NCBI GenBank assembly: GCA_000470535.1
Contig: CBRG010000207.1
Span: 1-34,175, forward strand
Origin: Streptomyces sp. AW19M42
GTDB lineage: Bacteria > Actinomycetota > Actinomycetes > Streptomycetales > Streptomycetaceae
Direction: 5' to 3'
DNA length: 34,175 nt
Every line of letters starts with the position of its first letter. Position 1 is the first letter of the stretch. Under the pieces are notes generated by a model that worked only from the letters and a program-made list of their open reading frames with translations, made no database searches and was not told where the DNA came from. A program made the position numbers and the translations under genes. Positions 28,815-34,175 of this stretch are shown one piece after another.

Positions 28815-31145
28815 ATGTCCACCACGTCCTCCACGACATCCCCCACGCCCAACATGGCCGTCCTGGAAGGCGTACTCGAACGCATCACGTACGCCAACGA
28901 GGAGAACGGGTACACGGTCGCCCGCGTCGACACCGGGCGCGGCGCCAACGACCTGCTCACCGTGGTCGGCTCGCTGCTTGGGGCGCAGCCGGGGGAGTCG
29001 CTGCGGATGGAGGGGCGTTGGGGCTCGCACTCGCAGTACGGCAAGCAGTTCACCGTCGAGAACTACACGACGATCCTCCCCGCCACCATCCAGGGCATCC
29101 GCCGCTACCTCGGCTCCGGTCTGATCAAGGGCATCGGCCCCGTCATGGCGGACCGGATCACCACCCACTTCGGCGTCGACACCCTCGACATCATCGAGCA
29201 GCAGCCGAAACGGCTCGTCGAGGTACCGGGGCTCGGTCCGAAGCGGACGAAGATGATCGCCGCCGCCTGGGAGGAACAGAAGGCGATCAAGGAGGTCATG
29301 GTCTTCCTCCAGGGCGTCGGCGTCTCGACGTCCATCGCCGTCCGCATCTACAAGAAGTACGAGGACGCCTCGATCTCCGTCGTGCGGAACGAGCCCTACC
29401 GGCTGGCCGCCGACGTCTGGGGCATCGGCTTCCTCACCGCCGACAAGATCGCCCAGGCGGTCGGCATTCCGCACGACAGCCCGGAGCGGGTCAAGGCCGG
29501 GCTCCAGTACGCGCTGTCGCAGTCCACCGACCAGGGCCACTGCTTCCTGCCCGAGGAGCGGCTGATCGCGGACGCGGTGAAGCTGCTTCAGGTGGACACC
29601 GGCCTTGTCATCGAGTGCCTCGCCGAACTGGCAGAGGACCCGGAGGGCGTTGTACGGGAGAAGGTGCCCTCGCCGGAGGGCGGCGAGCCGGTCACCGCCG
29701 TCTACCTGGTGCCCTTCCACCGGGCCGAGATCGCGCTCGCCGCCCAGGTGCGGCGGCTGCTGCGGACGCCGGAGGAGCGGATGCCGGCCTTCGGGGGCGT
29801 GGACTGGGACAAGGCCCTGAAGTGGCTCGCGGGCCGTACCGGCGCGACTCTGGCACCCGAGCAGGAGGCCGCCGTACGCCTCGCGCTCAGCCGGAAGGTC
29901 GCCGTGCTGACGGGCGGGCCCGGCTGCGGGAAGTCGTTCACCGTCCGGTCCATCGTGGAGCTGGCGCGCGCGAAGAAGGCCAAAGTGGTGCTGGCCGCGC
30001 CTACCGGGCGGGCGGCGAAGCGGCTCTCCGAGCTGACGGGGGCCGAGGCCTCCACCGTCCACCGGCTGCTCGAACTGAAACCGGGCGGCGACGCGGCGTA
30101 CGACCGGGACCGCTCGCTGGACGCCGATCTGGTCGTCGTGGACGAGGCGTCGATGCTCGATCTGCTGCTCGCCAACAAGCTCGTCAAGGCGGTGGCACCC
30201 GGTGCCCATCTGCTGCTCGTCGGGGACGTCGACCAGTTGCCGTCGGTCGGCGCGGGGGAGGTGCTGCGGGATCTGCTGGCCGGCGGCGGACCCGTCCCGG
30301 CGGTCCGGCTGACCACCATCTTCCGCCAGGCCCAGCAGTCCGGCGTCGTCACCAACGCCCACCGGATCAACTCCGGTCTCCCGCCGCTCACCCAGGGGCT
30401 CAGCGACTTCTTCCTCTTCGTGGAGGACGAGACGGAGGACGCGGGCGTGCTCGCGGTCGATGTCGCGGCCCGCCGCATCCCCGCGAAGTTCGGCCTGAAC
30501 CCCCGCCGTGACGTGCAGGTACTCGCTCCGATGCACCGCGGCCCGGCCGGCGCGGGCCATCTCAACGGTCTGCTCCAGCAGGCCATCACGCCCGCCCGCC
30601 CCGATCTGCCCGAGAAGCGGTTCGGCGGCAGGGTGTTCCGGGTGGGCGACAAGGTCACCCAGATCCGCAACAACTACGACAAGGGCGAGAACGGCGTCTT
30701 CAACGGGACCGTCGGCGTGGTCACCGCCCTCGACGCCGACGAGCAGAAGCTGACCGTCCTCACGGACGAGGACGAGGAGATCGGTTACGACTTCGACGAG
30801 CTGGACGAGCTGTCCCACGCGTACGCCATGACGATCCACCGCTCCCAGGGCAGCGAGTACCCGGCCGTCGTCATCCCCGTGACGAAGAGCGCCTGGATGA
30901 TGCTCCAGCGGAACCTGCTCTACACAGCTGTGACGAGGGCGAAGAAGCTCGTCGTCCTGGTCGGCTCGCGGCAGGCGATCGGGCAGGCGGTCCGCACGGT
31001 TTCCGCAGGCAGGCGTTGCACAGCGCTGGATTACCGGCTGCGGGGAGGTGCGGAAGGAGGATCTGCCGAAAAAATGATCGATCAAATCGGTGGGAAACGT
31101 CACGGAGGTCTTCCGCAACCGCAGTCAAGGGGGCAGGATGAATAA
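28815..31145 (+). CDS. recD2: RecD2-like SF1B DNA helicase
   Basis: 776 residues. The N-terminal OB-type domain (VLEGVLERITYANEENGYTVARV) and helix-hairpin-helix segment (GSGLIKGIGPVMADRI, LVEVPGLGPKRTKMI) are the RecD2-specific part absent from RecD of RecBCD. The motor has Walker A GGPGCGKS at 367-374, LAAPTGRAAKRLSE, Walker B VVDEASMLD with D443-E444, LVGDVDQLPSVGAG, and the C-terminal TIHRSQGSEYPAVVIPV and LLYTAVTRAKKLVVLVG motifs. Such 5'-3' helicases act in repair and replication-fork handling outside RecBCD. About 35 residues follow the last helicase motif (RGGAEGG...), including an AT-richer stretch near 31070, and may be a lineage-specific tail or read-through. Confidence 0.9.
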   Translation: MSTTSSTTSPTPNMAVLEGVLERITYANEENGYTVARVDTGRGANDLLTVVGSLLGAQPGESLRMEGRWGSHSQYGKQFTVENYTTILPATIQGIRRYLGSGLIKGIGPVMADRITTHFGVDTLDIIEQQPKRLVEVPGLGPKRTKMIAAAWEEQKAIKEVMVFLQGVGVSTSIAVRIYKKYEDASISVVRNEPYRLAADVWGIGFLTADKIAQAVGIPHDSPERVKAGLQYALSQSTDQGHCFLPEERLIADAVKLLQVDTGLVIECLAELAEDPEGVVREKVPSPEGGEPVTAVYLVPFHRAEIALAAQVRRLLRTPEERMPAFGGVDWDKALKWLAGRTGATLAPEQEAAVRLALSRKVAVLTGGPGCGKSFTVRSIVELARAKKAKVVLAAPTGRAAKRLSELTGAEASTVHRLLELKPGGDAAYDRDRSLDADLVVVDEASMLDLLLANKLVKAVAPGAHLLLVGDVDQLPSVGAGEVLRDLLAGGGPVPAVRLTTIFRQAQQSGVVTNAHRINSGLPPLTQGLSDFFLFVEDETEDAGVLAVDVAARRIPAKFGLNPRRDVQVLAPMHRGPAGAGHLNGLLQQAITPARPDLPEKRFGGRVFRVGDKVTQIRNNYDKGENGVFNGTVGVVTALDADEQKLTVLTDEDEEIGYDFDELDELSHAYAMTIHRSQGSEYPAVVIPVTKSAWMMLQRNLLYTAVTRAKKLVVLVGSRQAIGQAVRTVSAGRRCTALDYRLRGGAEGGSAEKMIDQIGGKRHGGLPQPQSRGQDE

Positions 31146-31147
31146 GT

Positions 31148-31168
31148 TCGCGGCACTCAGTGCCGCGA
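31148..31168 (+). terminator. Hairpin after the helicase gene
   Basis: TCGCGGCAC (31148-31156) pairs with GTGCCGCGA (31160-31168) around a TCA loop, 3 nt after the helicase stop. It has no T-tract. It may terminate the helicase transcript before the citrate synthase gene. Confidence 0.6.
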
Positions 31169-31274
31169 GTAGGTCCAATGGACGACCCCGAGTGCACTCT
31201 CCTGCGCCAAATGGGGGAGGGTGGAGACAGTCAGGGAACCTCGAAGAAGAGGCACTACGTCGGTGAGGGATGAC

Positions 31275-32573
31275 GTGAGCGAGCACACCAACAATGCTGT
31301 AGTACTGCGGTACGGCGATGACGAGTACACCTACCCGGTGATCGACAGCACCGTCGGCGACAAGGGCTTCGACATCGGGAAGCTCCGGGCGAACACCGGC
31401 CTGGTGACGCTGGACAGCGGATACGGCAACACCGCTGCGTATAAATCCGCCATCACCTACCTCGATGGCGAGCAGGGCATCCTGCGGTACCGCGGCTACC
31501 CGATCGAGCAGCTCGCCGAGCAATCGACGTTCCTCGAAGTCGCGTACACGCTCATCAACGGTGAGCTTCCGAAGGTCGACGAGCTGTCGACCTTCAAGAA
31601 CGAGATCACCCAGCACACGCTGCTGCACGAGGACGTCAAGCGGTTCTTCGACGGCTTCCCGCGCGACGCCCACCCGATGGCCATGCTGTCCTCGGTCGTC
31701 AGCGCGCTGTCCACGTTCTACCAGGACAGCCACAACCCGTTCGACGAGGAGCAGCGTCACCTCTCGACGATCCGGCTGCTGGCCAAGCTGCCGACCATCG
31801 CGGCGTACGCGTACAAGAAGTCGATCGGTCACCCGTTCGTCTACCCGCGCAACGACCTCGGTTACGTCGAGAACTTCCTGCGCATGACCTTCTCGGTCCC
31901 CGCCCAGGAGTACGTGCCGGACCCGGTCGTCGTCTCGGCGCTGGAGAAGCTGCTCATCCTGCACGCGGACCACGAGCAGAACTGTTCGACCTCCACCGTG
32001 CGTCTGGTCGGCTCCTCGCAGGCGAACATGTTCGCCTCGATCTCCGCCGGTATCTCGGCGCTGTGGGGCCCCCTGCACGGCGGCGCCAACCAGTCGGTGC
32101 TGGAGATGCTTGAGGGCATCCAGGCCAACGGCGGCGACGTCGACTCCTTCATCAGCAAGGTGAAGAACAAGGAGGACGGCGTCCGCCTGATGGGCTTCGG
32201 CCACCGGGTGTACAAGTCCTTCGACCCGCGCGCCAAGATCATCAAGGCCGCGGCCCACGATGTGCTGTCCTCGCTCGGCAAGTCCGACGAGCTGCTCGAC
32301 ATCGCGCTCAAGCTGGAGGAGCACGCGCTCTCCGACGAGTACTTCGTCTCGCGCAACCTCTACCCCAACGTGGACTTCTACACCGGTCTGATCTACCGGG
32401 CCATGGGCTTCCCGAGCGAGATGTTCACCGTGCTCTTCGCGATCGGCCGGCTTCCGGGCTGGATCGCCCAGTGGCACGAGATGATCAAGGAGCCGGGTTC
32501 CCGCATCGGCCGCCCGCGCCAGATCTACACCGGCGAGGTCCTGCGCGACTTCGTCCCGGTCGAGGGCCGCTGA
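31275..32573 (+). CDS. gltA: Citrate synthase
   Basis: 432 residues, type II hexameric-type citrate synthase, condensing oxaloacetate and acetyl-CoA at the entry to the TCA cycle. Start VSEHTNNAVVLRYGDDEYTYPV; GTG 31275 has GAGGG 5 nt upstream and is favoured over GTG 31263 and ATG-like starts further up. The catalytic triad is H268 (GPLHGGANQ), H310 (GFGHRVYK) and D367 (NVDFYTG). RHLSTIRLLAKLPTIAAYAYK and the C-terminal GRPRQIYTG are conserved. Length is as in E. coli GltA. The 129-bp gap upstream has a hairpin and the ribosome site, and a TAGGTC at about 31170 might be a -10. Confidence 0.97.
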   Translation: MSEHTNNAVVLRYGDDEYTYPVIDSTVGDKGFDIGKLRANTGLVTLDSGYGNTAAYKSAITYLDGEQGILRYRGYPIEQLAEQSTFLEVAYTLINGELPKVDELSTFKNEITQHTLLHEDVKRFFDGFPRDAHPMAMLSSVVSALSTFYQDSHNPFDEEQRHLSTIRLLAKLPTIAAYAYKKSIGHPFVYPRNDLGYVENFLRMTFSVPAQEYVPDPVVVSALEKLLILHADHEQNCSTSTVRLVGSSQANMFASISAGISALWGPLHGGANQSVLEMLEGIQANGGDVDSFISKVKNKEDGVRLMGFGHRVYKSFDPRAKIIKAAAHDVLSSLGKSDELLDIALKLEEHALSDEYFVSRNLYPNVDFYTGLIYRAMGFPSEMFTVLFAIGRLPGWIAQWHEMIKEPGSRIGRPRQIYTGEVLRDFVPVEGR

Positions 32574-32598
32574 GCCCCGGACCACCCCTGCTTCACCC

Positions 32599-32615
32599 CC
32601 GGCCCTCCCGGCCGG
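32599..32615 (+). terminator. Candidate terminator after citrate synthase
   Basis: CCGGCC (32599-32604) pairs with GGCCGG (32610-32615) around a 5-nt loop, followed by TTGCCTTCG. The stem is short but it is 25 nt after the stop codon. Confidence 0.45.
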
Positions 32616-32825
32616 TTGCCTTCGCCCCGACTGCCGCGCTTTCGCACAGAGCGCGGTGTCCGGGGCGATTTGCTTGTCCCGCCGGGGCCGAGCCGGACAT
32701 GCGAGAAGCGCCCCGCCGTCGATCCCCCCACGGGCCGACAACGAGGCGCTTCCCATATCCCGGAGCGGATTCCCCCCACGGGATCCGGCCGGGCGTTCAG
32801 TGGGAGCCGAAGCTCCTGGGTTCCT

Positions 32826-32868
32826 CGGGTACTGCGGTACTGCGTCTACTGCGGTTCTGCGGGTACTG
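32826..32868. repeat. Degenerate tandem repeat of five 8-9-bp units
   Basis: Units CGGGTACTG, CGGTACTG, CGTCTACTG, CGGTTCTG and CGGGTACTG run head to tail from 32826 to 32868. The two outer units are identical. Probably slippage-prone DNA; no regulator is known to me for it. Confidence 0.6.
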
Positions 32869-33098
32869 CGCCTGAACCTCGTACAGCCTGCCTTCCGGCG
32901 GTCTGCCGGGGTACGTACCGACGGGAGGGCCGCTCAAAGCTCCCCGGTGCACGTGCCCCGGCAACGCTTGCCCGGAGTGTCCCCCAAGACCCTCCGTCGG
33001 ACGTCCCCCAAGACATCCTTTGGCATCGCACTCTTAGACTCGCGAACCCACCGAATGGTTACCCCCGAATCGGTGTGATCTAGATCTCTTTGTGGAAG

Positions 33099-34175
33099 TT
33101 ACGTGAAGGACCTCAAGCGCAGGCTGTTCGTTACGACGAAGACTGAAGAGAACGCCATCGCCGCTCCCGCAATCATAGGGTTGAGCAGGCCAAATGCCGC
33201 AAGGGGTAGAGCAGCAACGTTGTAACCGAATGCCCAGAAAAGGTTGCCCCTGATGGTGGCCAGCGTACGCCGGGAGAGCCGGATGGCATCGGCGGCCACC
33301 TTCAGATCTCCACGAACGAGCGTCAGATCGCTCGCCTCGATCGCCGCGTCCGTGCCGGTGCCCATCGCCAGACCGAGATCTGCGGTGGCCAGCGCGGCTG
33401 CGTCGTTGACCCCGTCACCGACCATCGCGACCGCACGTCCCTCGGCCTGCAACCGCTCGATGACGTGCGCCTTTTCCTCGGGGAGCACCTCTGCCCGTAC
33501 CTCGTCGATGCCGACCGCGCGGGCCACGGATTCCGCCACCGCGCGGTTGTCGCCGGTCAGCAGGATCGGCGTCAGGCCGAGTGCGCGGAGGTCCGCGACG
33601 GCCGCCGCGCTGGAATCCTTGACCGCGTCGGCGACTTCGAGGACGCCCCGCGCCTTGCCGTCCCAGGCGACCGCGACCGCTGTACGTCCCTGCCCGGCCG
33701 CTTCCGTCAGGGCAGCCGTGAGCACATCCGGAAGGTCGATTCCGGCTTCGGTGAGCAGCCGGGGGCGGCCGACGAGCACCTTGAACCCGTCAACGACGCC
33801 CTGGACCCCGAGGCCGGGGACGTTGGTGAAGTCCTCGGGGGTGGGGAGGGGGGTGGCGGTGCGTTCGGCGGCTCCGGTGGCGACGGCTTGGGCGATGGGG
33901 TGTTCCGAGGCGTGTTCGAGGGCGCCGGCGAGGTGCAGGACGTGGGTCTGTGTGGTGTCGGGGGTGGTGTGGACGGCCTGGAGGGTCATTTTTCCGGTGG
34001 TGACGGTGCCGGTCTTGTCGAGGACGATGGTGTCGACGCGGCGGGTGGTCTCCAGGACTTCGGGGCCCTTGATCAGGATGCCGAGCTGGGCGCCGCGTCC
34101 GGTGCCGACCATGAGGGCGGTGGGGGTGGCGAGGCCGAGGGCGCACGGGCAGGCGATGATCAGTACGGCGACGGC
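33099..34175 (-). CDS. copA: Copper-type P1B ATPase, C-terminal part (cut by window edge)
   Basis: 358 in-window residues, open to the edge. Upstream of an internal Met the frame reads [18 protein letters not shown], the CPC metal motif of membrane helix 6. Then come the phosphorylation site [19 protein letters not shown] (the P1B-specific HP dipeptide), [13 protein letters not shown] and [13 protein letters not shown]. The last helices have GYNVAALPL and [16 protein letters not shown], the YN and MxxSS residues of Cu(I) exporters. It therefore most likely pumps Cu(I) out of the cell. Codon choice changes sharply near 33820: the N-terminal side (33835-34175) is nearly all C-ending, while the rest is mixed, so the gene may be a recombinant. 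Confidence 0.9.
   Translation of the reverse strand, partial: AVAVLIIACPCALGLATPTALMVGTGRGAQLGILIKGPEVLETTRRVDTIVLDKTGTVTTGKMTLQAVHTTPDTTQTHVLHLAGALEHASEHPIAQAVATGAAERTATPLPTPEDFTNVPGLGVQGVVDGFKVLVGRPRLLTEAGIDLPDVLTAALTEAAGQGRTAVAVAWDGKARGVLEVADAVKDSSAAAVADLRALGLTPILLTGDNRAVAESVARAVGIDEVRAEVLPEEKAHVIERLQAEGRAVAMVGDGVNDAAALATADLGLAMGTGTDAAIEASDLTLVRGDLKVAADAIRLSRRTLATIRGNLFWAFGYNVAALPLAAFGLLNPMIAGAAMAFSSVFVVTNSLRLRSFT

Larger units (their letters stand above)
32574..33098. other. 525-bp intergenic region without a convincing gene, repeat-rich
   Basis: No ORF here has protein-like composition on either strand. It contains a small terminator-like hairpin (32599-32615), an inverted repeat GAAGCGCC/GGCGCTTC (32705-32712, 32745-32752), a duplicated GAT(T)CCCCCCACGGG (32721-32734, 32768-32782), a degenerate tandem repeat (32826-32868), a repeated GTCCCCCAAGAC (32979-32990, 33003-33014) and an inverted repeat CACCGA/TCGGTG (33049-33054, 33070-33075). 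Confidence 0.6.

Noticed and set aside
28593..31118. Minus-strand open frame of 841 codons opposite the helicase
   Set aside because: It is antisense to all RecD2 motifs and also includes the YefM operator; composition is low-complexity.
32826..32868. Short tandem repeats considered as a CRISPR-like array
   Set aside because: Units are 8-9 bp, contiguous and without spacers; there are no cas genes in the window.
32616..33083. ORFs of 140-155 codons in the gap after citrate synthase
   Set aside because: Two overlapping frames of similar length, both Arg/Pro/Ser-rich, run through the tandem repeats; neither has a ribosome site or recognisable sequence.

Overview
The window is chromosomal DNA of a high-GC actinomycete, almost certainly Streptomyces. 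The support is GC-rich codons, frequent GTG/TTG starts, twin-arginine and Sec secreted enzymes, a DUF5753 HTH plus DUF397 pair, TAGNNT-type -10 boxes, and a citrate synthase that reads as a streptomycete GltA. No rRNA, tRNA, CRISPR array, insertion sequence or phage gene was seen. Most of the window is accessory metabolism and regulation, with housekeeping genes at the right end.

Left part (1-5960): a 5'-complete but truncated PucR-type regulator is divergent from a sodium:solute symporter. A convergent TMEM175-type channel gene follows, then a translationally coupled pair: a ureohydrolase (agmatinase/guanidinobutyrase type) and a ThDP-dependent decarboxylase. The symporter and ureohydrolase promoters carry the same inverted repeat with the same 18-bp spacer, followed by matching promoter elements. 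I infer one regulon for uptake and breakdown of a guanidino compound. A 21-bp-stem terminator closes it.

Middle-left (5971-15926): a secreted class A beta-lactamase-like hydrolase; remnants of a tetR gene and of a divergent membrane-protein gene, apparently fused by a deletion; a single-chain two-module ABC exporter with three 15-bp tandem repeats in its leader; two small secreted proteins of unknown function; a secreted S37-family tripeptidyl aminopeptidase; and a Tat-exported GH3 enzyme.

Middle (16154-23640): a LysR/EamA divergent pair, then a sugar-type module. This has one TIM-barrel isomerase and a LacI repressor on the minus strand, and a plus-strand operon of Gfo/Idh dehydrogenase, DUF993 protein and a second TIM-barrel isomerase. 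The operon promoter has a 16-bp LacI-type palindrome. The dehydrogenase/DUF993 junction is a diverged 41-bp tandem duplication that creates a 14-codon mini-ORF linked by stop/start overlaps. The substrate is unknown, and this is the best candidate for an undescribed pathway.

Right part (23700-34175): a VOC protein; the DUF5753 HTH/DUF397 pair divergent from two small unknown genes; an HxlR regulator divergent from an NAD(P)-binding protein; a TPR protein with a broken reading frame in front; a YefM-YoeB toxin-antitoxin pair with a 14-bp perfect inverted-repeat operator; a RecD2-like helicase; citrate synthase; a repeat-rich 525-bp gap; and the C-terminal part of a copper-type P-type ATPase whose codon choice changes abruptly inside the gene.
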